Shown one piece after another: positions 1 to 8,521 of a DNA stretch of 42,951 nt; position 1 is the stretch's first letter, and the number at the start of each line of letters is the position of its first letter. The stretch is from NCBI GenBank assembly GCA_947463515.1, contig CANHRI010000017.1, positions 1-42,951 of the forward strand. Direction: 5' to 3'. This DNA is from Flavobacteriaceae bacterium. GTDB lineage: Bacteria; Bacteroidota; Bacteroidia; Flavobacteriales; Flavobacteriaceae. The notes under the pieces are model-generated. The model searched no databases. It had not been told where the DNA came from and worked only from the letters and a program-made list of their open reading frames with translations. Both the position numbers and the translations under genes were made by a program.

Positions 1-2397
1 AAAACAGTGGTGCAAGAAGTGGCTATCAAAGGGGCTACAACGGCCAACATTCAAATGGAGGATGAATCCAAAAGTTTGGATGAGGTTGTCGTGACTGGGG
101 TAGTGCGCCAACGTACCAAATTACAATCGAGTGTTTCTGTGAGTTCGGTGAATACCGCACAAATTGAGCAGGCTGCACCTCGTTCAACAGCCGAGATTTT
201 CCGTTCGATTGCGGGGATTAAAGCTGAGCCAACGGGTGGAGAAGGAAATGCCAATATTACCGTGCGTGGTATTCCGATTGCTTCAGGAGGTGCCAAGTTT
301 TTGCAATTGCACGAAGATGGTTTGCCTGTGATGCAGTTTGGTGACGTAGCTTTCGGAAACGCTGATATTTTTGTGCGTAACGACCAAACGTTAGCCCGCG
401 TTGAAGCCATCCGTGGAGGTTCGGCGTCAACGTTAGCCAGTAACTCACCTGCGGGGATTATCAACTTTATTTCTAAAGATGGTAAAAAAGAAGGCGGAAC
501 ATTGATGCAACAAGTAGGGGTTGATTTCGGTCAAACGCGTACTGATTTTGAATACGGATCACCGCTTTCAGAGTCGTTGCGTTTTCATGTGGGTGGTTTC
601 TATCGTCAAGGAGAAGGTCCACGTAATGCAGGTTATACCGCCAATTTAGGAGGTCAGTTTAAAGCCAACTTGACCAAAGAATTCAAAAACGGCTACGTAC
701 GTTTGTATGTGAAATACTTGAATGACAAGTCGATCGGGTACTTGCCGATGCCTGTAAAAGTGTCGGGAACCAATGCCAACCCCAACTGGAGTTCGGTAAA
801 TGGATTTGACATTTTACAAGATACGCCTCACAGCGCTTTGTTTTTAGATAATTTAACAATCGGTGCCGATGGCGAACGTCGTCGTAGTAATATTGGCGAT
901 GGAATGCAACCCATCAACACGTCTTTTGGAGCCGAAATGTCTTTTGACCTAGGCGATGATTGGAAAGTAGAAAACCGTTTCCGTCAAAACTACATCAAAG
1001 GGCGTTTCGTTTCGTTATTCCCTGCCGAAGTTACTACAGGGGGCGCTTTAGCTACCGCTTTTGGAGTTTCAAATTTAACGTATGCTAACGGTCCTTTAGC
1101 CGGAACCAACTTTGGAAACAACAGTTTGGCGATGCGTATTCATACGTTTGATACCGAAATCAATAACTTCAATAATTTTACCAATGACTTGAAATTGTCC
1201 AAAAAATTCGGTGATGTTGATTTAACGTTAGGGTACTACCGTGCCTTCCAAAACATTGGCATGTCGTGGTTATGGAACTCTTATTTGATGGAAGTAAAAG
1301 GCGATAATGCCGCTTTGTTGAATGCCGGAACTGCTACAAGCAATGGTTTGTATGCGTATGGTGTGCCTTTTTGGGGCAACTGTTGTACCCGAAACTACGA
1401 TGCGAATTACGACATCACGGCGCCTTATGCAGCAGCGCAATGGAAAGCCAATGAGAAGTTAACTGTCGATGCGAGTGTGCGTTTTGATTCAGGGAAAGCC
1501 CGCGGAACGTATGCAGGCGCTACCCAAGCAGTGAATTTGGATGTGAACAATAACGGTGTGATTGACGGTCCCGAAGCTAGCGTTTCTGTGGTAGATAATG
1601 CCAACCGCAAACCCATCAACTACGACTATGATTACACCTCATACTCGTTAGGTTTGAACTATTTGTTGAATGAAAACCAATCTTTATTCGGACGTTACAG
1701 CCGTGGTGGTAGAGCCAATGCCGACCGGTTGTTATTTGGTCCAAACGTACTAAACTCTGGAGCTGCCGTTGGTGGATTGAGTGCTGATATGGTGGATCAA
1801 GCAGAGATTGGGTACAAACGTCGCGGTACCAACCACACGTTTTATGCTACGGCTTTCTACTCTAAAGTTTCAGAGCAAAACTGGGATTTCGGAGGAGGTG
1901 CTGGTGGAATTCGTCAGATTCAACGCGAATACAACGCTATGGGTCTTGAGTTGGAAGGAAGCTACCGTATGAAAGATTTCAACATCATGGGTAATGTTAC
2001 CTATACCAAAGCAGAGATTGCTTCCGATGCTTTAAATCCAGCAGTAGAAGGCAACCGTCCTCGTCGTCAAGCGGATTTCATTTACAACATTGTACCCTCG
2101 TACAAATTTGGTGGCAAGCGTCAGCACTTGGTAGGATTCTCCGTAATTGGTACAACCAAAGCGTATGCACAAGATGACAATCAATTAGTTATGCCAGGCT
2201 ATGCGTATGTGAATCCTTTCTTGAGCTTCGAATTGACACAAGGCCTTTCGGCTACAGTAAATATCAATAACGTTTTTGATACCATCGGAATTACCGAAGT
2301 AGAAGAAGGAAGCATTATTGAAAACCAAGACAATATTGTTCGCGCACGCGCAATCAACGGTCGTACTACATCGTTGACCTTAGCGTACCGATTCTAA
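1..2397 (+). CDS. TonB-dependent outer membrane receptor (5' partial)
   Basis: The reading frame is open from base 1, so the start, signal peptide and probably an N-terminal carboxypeptidase-like domain lie outside the window; 798 residues are visible. A TonB-box-like DEVVVTG is followed by a plug domain (NITVRGIP, VRVEAIRGG-like segment, GIINFISKDG) and a long beta-barrel rich in aromatic/glycine strands, ending in ...LAYRF with the terminal Phe typical of outer membrane barrels. The family imports ligands into the periplasm using TonB/ExbBD energy. No SusD partner follows, so it is a stand-alone receptor rather than a SusCD pair. The downstream permease, invertase-like hydrolase and fructokinase suggest sucrose or a related sugar as ligand (inference); a siderophore-type ligand cannot be excluded from sequence alone. 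Confidence 0.93.
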   Translation, partial: KTVVQEVAIKGATTANIQMEDESKSLDEVVVTGVVRQRTKLQSSVSVSSVNTAQIEQAAPRSTAEIFRSIAGIKAEPTGGEGNANITVRGIPIASGGAKFLQLHEDGLPVMQFGDVAFGNADIFVRNDQTLARVEAIRGGSASTLASNSPAGIINFISKDGKKEGGTLMQQVGVDFGQTRTDFEYGSPLSESLRFHVGGFYRQGEGPRNAGYTANLGGQFKANLTKEFKNGYVRLYVKYLNDKSIGYLPMPVKVSGTNANPNWSSVNGFDILQDTPHSALFLDNLTIGADGERRRSNIGDGMQPINTSFGAEMSFDLGDDWKVENRFRQNYIKGRFVSLFPAEVTTGGALATAFGVSNLTYANGPLAGTNFGNNSLAMRIHTFDTEINNFNNFTNDLKLSKKFGDVDLTLGYYRAFQNIGMSWLWNSYLMEVKGDNAALLNAGTATSNGLYAYGVPFWGNCCTRNYDANYDITAPYAAAQWKANEKLTVDASVRFDSGKARGTYAGATQAVNLDVNNNGVIDGPEASVSVVDNANRKPINYDYDYTSYSLGLNYLLNENQSLFGRYSRGGRANADRLLFGPNVLNSGAAVGGLSADMVDQAEIGYKRRGTNHTFYATAFYSKVSEQNWDFGGGAGGIRQIQREYNAMGLELEGSYRMKDFNIMGNVTYTKAEIASDALNPAVEGNRPRRQADFIYNIVPSYKFGGKRQHLVGFSVIGTTKAYAQDDNQLVMPGYAYVNPFLSFELTQGLSATVNINNVFDTIGITEVEEGSIIENQDNIVRARAINGRTTSLTLAYRF

Positions 2398-2424
2398 GAC
2401 TCTATTCATGTTTATTTTTGTTAG

Positions 2425-2462
2425 CAATTCCTGCGTCACGAGCTGGCGTAGGAATTGTTTTT
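2425..2462 (+). terminator. Hairpin plus T-run after the TonB receptor gene
   Basis: CAATTCCTGCG (2425-2435) pairs with CGTAGGAATTG (2447-2457) with one G-T pair, followed by TTTTT. It fits an intrinsic terminator or attenuator separating the receptor from the downstream sugar genes; partial readthrough would keep them coordinated. Confidence 0.7.
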
Positions 2463-2488
2463 ACGTAAATTAGTCCAAAAACACTTGT

Positions 2489-2842
2489 ATGAACTATCGT
2501 ATTCTTTTTGTATGTTTTAGCTTGTTGTTGAGCGGTTATGTAGGGGCACAAACGCCTGTTCAAGCGACTCCAACGCAGCCTGCTCAAGAGCAAGTAATTC
2601 GTATTTACGGCAGTGCCGATTGTCATTATTGTATTGATGCCAAGGCGTATTTGGACCAACGTAAAATTCCCTACCTCTTTTTTGACATTGACCGTGATCC
2701 AGAAGCATTACGTGAAATGTTGGCCAAGTTAAAACAAGCCGGGATGCCCACCTATGGGATTGCCATTCCTGTGGTTGAAAAAAAAGGGGAGCTGTTTATG
2801 AATAATATTCCGTTTGAAGATTTTTTAAAAAAATTGGATTAA
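2489..2842 (+). CDS. Exported glutaredoxin-like protein
   Basis: 117 residues. A cleavable-looking signal peptide (residues 1-21, ending GYVGA-Q) and a short Pro/Thr/Gln-rich linker precede a thioredoxin-fold domain of the glutaredoxin type. The redox motif is C45-H-Y-C48 in the context YGSADCHYC, followed by AKAYLDQRKIPY and the cis-Pro region GMPTYGIAIP. Glutaredoxins are normally cytosolic, so the signal peptide implies action in the periplasm or at the cell surface, probably as a thiol-disulfide or thioredoxin-like protein. It ends 3 nt before the permease and so belongs to the sugar operon by position. Its role there is not known; it might maintain disulfides in exported partners. Confidence 0.8.
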   Translation: MNYRILFVCFSLLLSGYVGAQTPVQATPTQPAQEQVIRIYGSADCHYCIDAKAYLDQRKIPYLFFDIDRDPEALREMLAKLKQAGMPTYGIAIPVVEKKGELFMNNIPFEDFLKKLD

Positions 2843-2845
2843 TCC

Positions 2846-4168
2846 ATGATGCAGAAACCAACGTTACGCTTTTGGCAAATTCTCCATATGAATGTGGGTT
2901 TTTTCGGCATTCAGTACAGTTTTGGCTTACAGCAAAGTGCGGTGAACCCTATTTACGATTTTTTGGGCGCTAGTCCCGATGAAATTCCTCTACTCAATCT
3001 GGCGGGACCCGTAACAGGCCTGGTGGTGCAACCCATCATTGGGGCATTAAGCGACAAAACTTGGCATCCGCGTTGGGGACGCCGAAAACCCTATTTTTTA
3101 ATCGGGGCGTTACTGTGCAGTTTGGCCTTGATTGCTTTTCCTTTCAGCAGTTCGCTGTGGATGGCAGCCGGCTTACTTTGGATTCTAGACGCCGGAAACA
3201 ACATGGCTATGGAGCCTTACCGCGCGTTTGTTGCCGATAAATTAAATGACGAACAACGTCCTTTAGGGTTCCAAATGCAAAGTTTTTTTACAGGATTTGG
3301 ACAAACCTTAGCCAACCTTTCCCTTTTTATCTTTCCGTTAATCATAGTGGGTAAAACGGGTTCGCTTCCCACATGGGTGTTTGCCTCGTTCTTTTTGGGC
3401 GCTATTTGTTCTATTGGATCCATTTGGTGGAGTATGCGTACCACACCCGAAATTCCCCCCACTGACGAGGAATTAGCGCACATGAAAGCAGCCTCAAAAG
3501 GGTTTTTAGAGCCGCTACAAGAAATTGCTTCGGCCATTCGAGTAATGCCCAAAATCATGTGGCAGTTGGCACTGGTCTACCTCTTTCAATGGTATGCACT
3601 CTTTTGCTATTGGCAAAATTCTTCCAAAAGTATTGCCCTTTCCCTTTGGAATGCGACTCCACAAAGCAATCCTGAAGCCTATGAGCAGGCAGTGCGTTGG
3701 ACAGGATTGGTCAACGGCTGGTACAATGTGGTGACTTTCCTAGTGGCCTTTGCCTTGGTGGGTTTTGCCAAAAAATACAGTCCCCGCATTACCCACGCGA
3801 TTTGCTTAACGGCAGCCGCTTTGGGTTTTCTAGCTTTCCCGCATCTTACCGACAAAAGCCTATTGTTTTTTGCTATCACTGGTTTTGGTATCGGATGGGC
3901 GAGTATGATGGGGATTCCGTATTTGATTGTAGTGGGCGATATCCCCAAAGAAAGGTATGGGGTATACATGGGAATTATCAATATGATGATTGTGATTCCA
4001 ATGATTATTCAAAACCTCACGTTTGGTTATATTTTAAAAGAAGTACTCCACAACGATGCGCGGCATGCCATTACGTTGGCGGGCGTGTTATTGTTGTGTA
4101 GCGCATTGCTCACGTTGCGAATGAAACCCCAAGCAAAACTCAGTGATGATGGAAGCCGTTTATCCTAA
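2846..4168 (+). CDS. SLC45/GPH-type sugar permease (MFS)
   Basis: 440 residues, about 12 hydrophobic segments. The N-terminal region resembles sucrose/maltose:H+ symporters of the SLC45/SUT group: [11 protein letters not shown] in TM1, the TM2-3 loop [18 protein letters not shown] with the RWGRRKP signature, and a conserved D in [15 protein letters not shown]. Expected role: proton-driven uptake of a disaccharide across the inner membrane. Start ATG 2846 or the adjacent ATG 2849. The 3' end overlaps the start of the hydrolase gene, suggesting translational coupling. With the receptor upstream and the invertase-like enzyme and fructokinase downstream, sucrose is the best-supported substrate, but specificity is inferred from context only. 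Confidence 0.88.
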   Translation: MMQKPTLRFWQILHMNVGFFGIQYSFGLQQSAVNPIYDFLGASPDEIPLLNLAGPVTGLVVQPIIGALSDKTWHPRWGRRKPYFLIGALLCSLALIAFPFSSSLWMAAGLLWILDAGNNMAMEPYRAFVADKLNDEQRPLGFQMQSFFTGFGQTLANLSLFIFPLIIVGKTGSLPTWVFASFFLGAICSIGSIWWSMRTTPEIPPTDEELAHMKAASKGFLEPLQEIASAIRVMPKIMWQLALVYLFQWYALFCYWQNSSKSIALSLWNATPQSNPEAYEQAVRWTGLVNGWYNVVTFLVAFALVGFAKKYSPRITHAICLTAAALGFLAFPHLTDKSLLFFAITGFGIGWASMMGIPYLIVVGDIPKERYGVYMGIINMMIVIPMIIQNLTFGYILKEVLHNDARHAITLAGVLLLCSALLTLRMKPQAKLSDDGSRLS

Positions 4169-5336
4169 AGCTTTGGATTTGTTGCAGAAAGCTGCTTCAC
4201 CACAGGGCTTTTTGGCCTCTGTGCAATCCATTACGAATTACCATCGGGTGTGGGCGCGGGATGGCGTCATTTGTGGCTTGGCAGCATTGGTATCGGGCGA
4301 AGCCCATTTGATCGCGGCTTTTCGCAATACGTTGACCACATTAGTACAAAACCAACACGAGCTAGGCACAATACCTTCCAATGTTGCCATAGCCGAGGAT
4401 GGTGCCGAAGCGGTGAGTTATGGCGGGTTGGCGGGACGTGTAGATGCGACCACTTGGTTTGTGATTGGTGTCACCCAATACGCGCTTCTTACAGGCGATC
4501 ATGCTTTTTATCATGAAAATAAACAGGCCGTTCAAAAGGCCTTGCTCGTTATGGAGCATTGGGAGTTCAATCACCGCCATTTAATGTATGTGCCATTGTC
4601 TGGAAATTGGGCCGATGAGTACATCACCGATGGCTATGTATTGTATGACCAATTACTGCGTATATGGGCGTTGCGCGGGGTACAGGCTTGTGATTCCAGT
4701 ACTTCATATGCAGACAAAATCAATGCAATTACCCACCAGGTACTTCATAATTTCACCCCCGGTACAGTAGGAGAGCATTACCACGAGCGGGCCTATCAAG
4801 AATGGAAATGGCAGGGATATTTGCCCTGTACCTTAAATCCGGCGGGGTACAAAAATCGTTTTGATGCTTTTGCACATGCCTTGTTTTTACTTTTGGATTT
4901 GGGGTCGCCTGATTTACAAAATACCTTGTTGGTGTATATGAAAGAACAAGCCAATAGGTTACCGATGAAACTTCTACCTGCCTTTTGGCCCCCGGTAACC
5001 GAAGGAGAGTCCGATTGGCAATTACTGCGGAACAATTGCAAGTATGAATTTCGCAATTATCCATTTGAATTCCATAACGGCGGCAGTTGGCCTATGGTCA
5101 ATGGATTTTATGGAATGGTTTTGGCGCAACGGGGTGACCTTGGAGCAGCCGAAGCATTGCAATCAGCTCTGGATGCTGCCAATGCACGCGAGGATTTTGC
5201 CTTTTATGAAAATTTTAATTCCCAAACGGAAGCGCCCAATGGAGTGCCTGGGTGTACTTGGAGTGCAGCGGCTTCAGTTTTGGTTCACCATTATATTCAT
5301 TCAACTACCCGTTTATTTGTTGCGGATTCCTTATGA
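4146..5336 (+). CDS. GH100-like alkaline/neutral invertase (glycoside hydrolase)
   Basis: About 396 residues, no signal peptide, hence cytoplasmic. It has the (alpha/alpha)6-barrel signature of the GH100/amylo-glucosidase-like clan: VWARDG near residue 39, GLAGRVDATTW with a likely catalytic Asp near residue 100, and FHNGGSWPMVNG near 310-320, matching the HNGGSWP block of plant and cyanobacterial neutral invertases. The family hydrolyses sucrose to glucose and fructose. The next gene is a fructokinase, which supports that reaction. Three start codons lie in tandem (GTG 4143, ATG 4146, ATG 4149), all overlapping the permease 3' end; I took the first ATG. Its stop overlaps the next start as ATGA. 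The alternative is an amylo-alpha-1,6-glucosidase-like enzyme acting on another alpha-glucoside. Confidence 0.78.
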   Translation: MMEAVYPKALDLLQKAASPQGFLASVQSITNYHRVWARDGVICGLAALVSGEAHLIAAFRNTLTTLVQNQHELGTIPSNVAIAEDGAEAVSYGGLAGRVDATTWFVIGVTQYALLTGDHAFYHENKQAVQKALLVMEHWEFNHRHLMYVPLSGNWADEYITDGYVLYDQLLRIWALRGVQACDSSTSYADKINAITHQVLHNFTPGTVGEHYHERAYQEWKWQGYLPCTLNPAGYKNRFDAFAHALFLLLDLGSPDLQNTLLVYMKEQANRLPMKLLPAFWPPVTEGESDWQLLRNNCKYEFRNYPFEFHNGGSWPMVNGFYGMVLAQRGDLGAAEALQSALDAANAREDFAFYENFNSQTEAPNGVPGCTWSAAASVLVHHYIHSTTRLFVADSL

Positions 5337-6265
5337 AAACGACTACTTTAGATATTATTTGTGTTGGCGAATTACTGATTGATTTAATCGGTCATGAAGT
5401 CAATACGTCGATCAATCAAACCAAAGATTTCCACCGATTTTTAGGAGGTTCCCCTACGAATGTAGCCGTCAATGCGGCGCGTTTGGGCTTACGGTCGGTA
5501 TTGGTGGCTTCTTGTGGACAAGATGGATTTGGGGATTATGCCTTGCGAAAACTCAAAGCCAACCAAGTAGATACTTCATTTATACGACGTTTGGAGCACA
5601 CGCCCACCTCGGTGATTGTGGTTTCAAAATCGACCGATACCCCCGATTTTATTCCGTACCGTCAAGCCGATGGAGAAATTGAATTGGCGCAATTGCCCGA
5701 TGCTTTATTGGAGACGGCGCGTATTTTTCACACCACTTGTTTTGCTTTAAGTAAACAACCCGCTCGGGATACAATTTTGGATGGTGCCCAACGTGCGGCT
5801 GCCTCAGGGTTGCAATTGAGTATAGATTTGAATTTTTCCGAACGCATTTGGCCCAACCGCGAAGAGGCCATGGCGGTCATCAAAGCTTATTTATCGAATA
5901 ATCCTTTGGTGAAAGTTAGTGAAGACGATTGCTATCGCTTGTTTGCGGCGTCTAAATCGGAGGATTACATTTTTGATTTTTTTCATGATTTTGGGGCGGA
6001 AACCGTGTGTTTGACCAAAGGAAAAAAAGGGGTAGTGCTTTCGGATTCGCAAGAAGGATTGATTACGCAAAGAGCCATGCCTTTAGAGGATATCAAAGAT
6101 ACTACTGGAGCAGGCGATGCCTTTTGGACGGGATTCTTGTACGCCGGGTTAGAAGGCTTTGGATGGGAGCAGCGTTTGACTGTAGCCCAGCGTTTGGCGG
6201 CGATCAAGTTGCAAAATGTAGGGCGCTTACCCGAAGATATTGATATCAAAAAATTGTTGGCGTAA
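5333..6265 (+). CDS. PfkB-family fructokinase
   Basis: 310 residues from ATG 5333, which overlaps the hydrolase stop (ATGA). The open frame extends upstream, but MKTTTLDIICVGELLIDLIG is a normal ribokinase-family N-terminus, so this start is preferred. Seen: GGSPTNVA (residues 38-45, substrate loop) and DTTGAGDAF (256-264) with the anion hole and catalytic base D262. PfkB sugar kinases transfer phosphate from ATP to the sugar C6 hydroxyl. Coupling to a GH100-like invertase makes fructose the likely substrate, giving fructose-6-phosphate for glycolysis. Other PfkB substrates (e.g. 2-keto-3-deoxygluconate) are less consistent with the neighbourhood. Confidence 0.87.
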   Translation: MKTTTLDIICVGELLIDLIGHEVNTSINQTKDFHRFLGGSPTNVAVNAARLGLRSVLVASCGQDGFGDYALRKLKANQVDTSFIRRLEHTPTSVIVVSKSTDTPDFIPYRQADGEIELAQLPDALLETARIFHTTCFALSKQPARDTILDGAQRAAASGLQLSIDLNFSERIWPNREEAMAVIKAYLSNNPLVKVSEDDCYRLFAASKSEDYIFDFFHDFGAETVCLTKGKKGVVLSDSQEGLITQRAMPLEDIKDTTGAGDAFWTGFLYAGLEGFGWEQRLTVAQRLAAIKLQNVGRLPEDIDIKKLLA

Positions 6266-6364
6266 GGTTTGTTCTTTTACTTGAAAAACAAATTGAAAAT
6301 ACTATTTTTGATGCAGTGATGGGTTTTAATCACATCCTAGCAGTTTTCTATCAAAATAGCGCGC

Positions 6365-6637
6365 ATGAAACTTTGGACGGCATCAGAATTAGCTTTGGAA
6401 GTCCCAACATGGACGTTTACGGATAAGGCAATAGAAAAAACATTTGAGTTTTCCGATTTCAAAAAAGCATTTAGTTTTATGACCGAAATCGCCTTTCACG
6501 CCGAAGTTCATGATCACCATCCCGAATGGACCAACTGTTACCATCGGGTTCATATTAAATTATCAACCCATTCCCATTCAGGGGTTACTGAAAAAGATGT
6601 TGCGTTGGCCAAGATTATTGATTGGGTTGCGGGTTAA
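6365..6637 (+). CDS. phhB: Pterin-4a-carbinolamine dehydratase
   Basis: 90 residues, close to the family's usual length. The signature DHHPEWTNCYHRVHI (from residue 50) carries the conserved catalytic His cluster, followed by LSTHSHSGVTEKDVALAKIID, the usual C-terminal block. The enzyme dehydrates 4a-hydroxytetrahydropterin to recycle the pterin cofactor of aromatic amino acid hydroxylases; it may also moonlight as a transcriptional cofactor. It has its own 99-nt upstream gap and is not obviously part of the sugar operon. It is the last core gene before the AT-rich tRNA-Asn-associated region. Confidence 0.92.
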   Translation: MKLWTASELALEVPTWTFTDKAIEKTFEFSDFKKAFSFMTEIAFHAEVHDHHPEWTNCYHRVHIKLSTHSHSGVTEKDVALAKIIDWVAG

Positions 6638-6710
6638 TATTTGCAGTAAAACCGATTTAGTTTTTTGGAAAAAAGATTATGTTCAAAAAACATGAGCCTA
6701 TAAATTATCG

Positions 6711-6807
6711 AAATCAAAAAATACCTCACATTGCTGTGAAGGCTTTCTGTTACTTGCTCCCTCTCATGTAGAAATTTACAAATTTGATGCGTGGATTGCG
6801 TATTCAA
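6711..6807. repeat. Repeat A: displaced tRNA-Asn 3' end/terminator plus element end
   Basis: 97 bases aligning without gaps to 8598-8694 (repeat B) with about 84 identities by hand count. The left half holds a terminator-like hairpin and CTTGCTCC (6753-6760), the same sequence that forms the tRNA-Asn 3' end at 10873-10880. The right half (ACAAATTTGATGC, 6779-6790, and flanks) is shared with B but not with the tRNA, so it probably represents an element end. The sequence left of 6711 is unrelated to B or C and is presumably the original chromosome. Confidence 0.75.
6715..6742 (-). terminator. Terminator hairpin in repeat A, downstream of hipT
   Basis: Minus-strand stem CCTTCACA / TGTGAGG with one bulged base, followed on that strand by a T-run (A-run at 6715-6721 on the plus strand). 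It would end transcription of the hipBST operon and looks like a displaced tRNA-Asn terminator. Confidence 0.6.
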
Positions 6808-6827
6808 ATCTATTGAAATCAGTAGAT

Positions 6828-7766
6828 TTACAAAATCCTTTCAAATCTATTTTTTATCAATTCTTTGTAGGTAACTTTAAACTCAGCACTCATAAAACTA
6901 TCATCAATACAACGAAACCATTTATCCTTAGCCTTCTCCATTTTATTAAAAATATTTTCCTGTTGTTTGTTGTCTAACTTAAAAGAGTTGAATGCCTTAA
7001 TGAAATCTTCTCTTTTAATTTTTTTCTTTTTAGCATTAAGTGTTAGAGCTAAATCTTCATCATCTTCAGGATTAACGATTGTAGTTGCCACCATATCATA
7101 AGCGGGAGATAGAATGTATCCTTGCTCCTTTGTTTTGATTATAGAGAAGTTTTTTAAGTGCATATCCGCATTCCCAGTTAAAAATGAAAACAACACTTGT
7201 TCAAAGAAATTTACTAAATCCAGCCCTGGATTAGCCGAGTGTTTCAAAATAACTTTAGCAATCTGTTCGTAAGACCCTTGATATTTGTTTTCTGTCATTC
7301 TTTCTGTCAATTGACACATATCCTCCATTAAAAGTTTTTGACCTTTTACGCGGTCAATTCTCTTGGTGATGTAGGCAAGATTTCCTGATTGTAATCGTAT
7401 CAAAGTATGAGGTACCATTTTTATTTTTGCTATGGCTCCCAAGTGCATTGTTAGGTCTTCTACCTCCGGTAATTGATTGAAATTTTTAGTAGGTGGTTTT
7501 AATATGTAATCTCCCCACAAACCAACAATTGTAAATCGTTTTCCTTTGCCTTTTTCACTTGATGTTAATTCCAAAGATAATTTAGCTTGAACCCCTGTTA
7601 AAGTAGTTTGACTTTTCACTACCTGTAAAGCCAATTCTTCCATTTGATTTTCTGTATAGGGTAATTCCGGTGGAGTAGATTGTCCAAATATTTTTTTACA
7701 ACAAGAAGGATGAAAATCTACTTCATTTTCAGATAATGTTTCGTAACAATAGAGACATCTTTTCAT
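6828..7766 (-). CDS. hipT: HipT-type Ser/Thr kinase toxin (HipA C-terminal domain)
   Basis: 312 residues, shorter than full HipA (about 440) because the N-terminal domain is a separate gene upstream. Seen: an N-terminal Cys cluster CLYC (residues 4-7) and HPSCC (19-23) that looks like a zinc ribbon; a Gly-rich loop TLTGVQAKLSL (55-65) with Thr at both positions where HipT of E. coli has the SIS serines; YILKPP with the ATP-binding Lys90; ITKRID (133-138); the catalytic loop GNADMHLKN with D201 and N206; and the metal-binding AYDM D224. Known relatives phosphorylate aminoacyl-tRNA synthetases (HipA: GltX; E. coli HipT: TrpS) to halt translation. The target here is unknown. A 91-nt gap separates it from hipS. 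Start ATG 7766. Confidence 0.88.
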   Translation of the reverse strand: MKRCLYCYETLSENEVDFHPSCCKKIFGQSTPPELPYTENQMEELALQVVKSQTTLTGVQAKLSLELTSSEKGKGKRFTIVGLWGDYILKPPTKNFNQLPEVEDLTMHLGAIAKIKMVPHTLIRLQSGNLAYITKRIDRVKGQKLLMEDMCQLTERMTENKYQGSYEQIAKVILKHSANPGLDLVNFFEQVLFSFLTGNADMHLKNFSIIKTKEQGYILSPAYDMVATTIVNPEDDEDLALTLNAKKKKIKREDFIKAFNSFKLDNKQQENIFNKMEKAKDKWFRCIDDSFMSAEFKVTYKELIKNRFERIL

Positions 7767-7857
7767 ATATGTAAAAGTTTATTTGTTAGCGGTCATATAT
7801 GTTATCGCCTCTTATTTATAGGTGTTTGCTTATGCAAACTAGTTGTTAATGGCGATT

Positions 7858-8187
7858 TCATAGTTCTTCATTATTTAATGGATGGACACTAACGGCTCCT
7901 ATACAATCTTTACAACAAGCCATTAAAAGACCCATTCTATCTCGTGGGTTTAGTTTCCAATTGTTTTGAGCAATAGCTAACAACCATCCTTCAGGTATAA
8001 GACCATCAAAAAACGGAAACAATATTTTACTGGTGTAAGGTTGTTCTTTTAGCGGAAGTGTTAAACTAATAGGTTCAGGATTTGTAGAATTCAAATAAGA
8101 ACTAGCATAGTTAAAATGATATCCATTTTCATCTTCCACCAACCACCCCGCAATTGTATCATATATTTTTATTTCAGCCTTTCTCAT
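7858..8187 (-). CDS. hipS: HipS-like small subunit (HipA N-terminal domain)
   Basis: 109 residues matching the N-terminal subdomain of HipA-type proteins: KIYDTIAGWLVEDENGYHFNY, then LTLPLKEQPY and LFPFFDGLIPEGWLL, a well-conserved HipA block, ending RDRMGLLMACCKDCIGAVSV. In three-gene hipBST systems of E. coli O127 this small protein, not HipB, is the main antitoxin that blocks HipT (established for that system; inferred here). It overlaps the end of hipB by 14 nt, so translation is probably coupled, while hipT follows after 91 nt. The separation from HipT is not a simple frameshift: HipT has its own start and an extra Cys-rich N-terminus. Confidence 0.85.
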   Translation of the reverse strand: MRKAEIKIYDTIAGWLVEDENGYHFNYASSYLNSTNPEPISLTLPLKEQPYTSKILFPFFDGLIPEGWLLAIAQNNWKLNPRDRMGLLMACCKDCIGAVSVHPLNNEEL

Positions 8188-8389
8188 CTTCCTCTACTAT
8201 TAGTTGCACTGCTCCTACCGTATATCCAAATAATTTTAACACCTGATTTACTTTATCTAATCGCAGTGATTCTTTACCTTGTTCCAATTCTCTTAGGAAA
8301 CGAAGACCCACTCCTGCTTTCTCTGCCAATTCAGGTTGAGTTAATTTAGCGCCAGTTCTTCTTTGTTTTACAAACTTACTTAATTCCAT
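8174..8389 (-). CDS. hipB: HipB-like Xre-family HTH regulator/antitoxin
   Basis: About 71 residues from ATG 8389 (MELSKFVKQRR); an in-frame GTG at 8398 would add three residues but overlaps the operator repeat. A cro/C1-type helix-turn-helix is clear: KLTQPELAEKAGVGLRFLRELEQGKESLRLDKVNQVLKLFGY with the usual LTQ...A...G......E.G spacing. It ends in an acidic tail, EEDEKG. HipB proteins repress their own operon as part of the HipB-toxin complex. Directly upstream are four copies of a TATACC/GGTATA half-site (8405-8492), consistent with autoregulation. Confidence 0.88.
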   Translation of the reverse strand: MELSKFVKQRRTGAKLTQPELAEKAGVGLRFLRELEQGKESLRLDKVNQVLKLFGYTVGAVQLIVEEDEKG

Positions 8390-8395
8390 AATATG

Positions 8396-8492
8396 CACCT
8401 TTTCGGGTATAAAAGTAAGAACATATTTTTAATTTATACCCTTTAAGGTGTAAATTTATTTTTTTAAGCGAGAATATACCACAACGGGTATA
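8396..8492. promoter_or_regulatory. Probable HipB operators upstream of hipB
   Basis: An 18-base arm at 8396-8413 (CACCTTTTCGGGTATAAA) is repeated inverted at 8433-8450 with 15 of 18 matches. A second palindrome, TATACC-N6-GGTATA, lies at 8475-8492. Together they give four half-sites in the region expected to hold the hipB promoter. E. coli HipB binds a comparable palindrome (TATCC-N8-GGATA), so autoregulatory binding is a reasonable inference. Confidence 0.65.
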
Positions 8493-8521
8493 ATAGAAGA
8501 GATGTTTTTTGCTATGATAAG

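Noticed and set aside
6828..8187. hipS and hipT as one hipA gene broken by a frameshift
   Set aside because: There is a 91-nt gap, HipT has its own start and an extra Cys-rich N-terminus, and the order B-S-T matches known hipBST operons.
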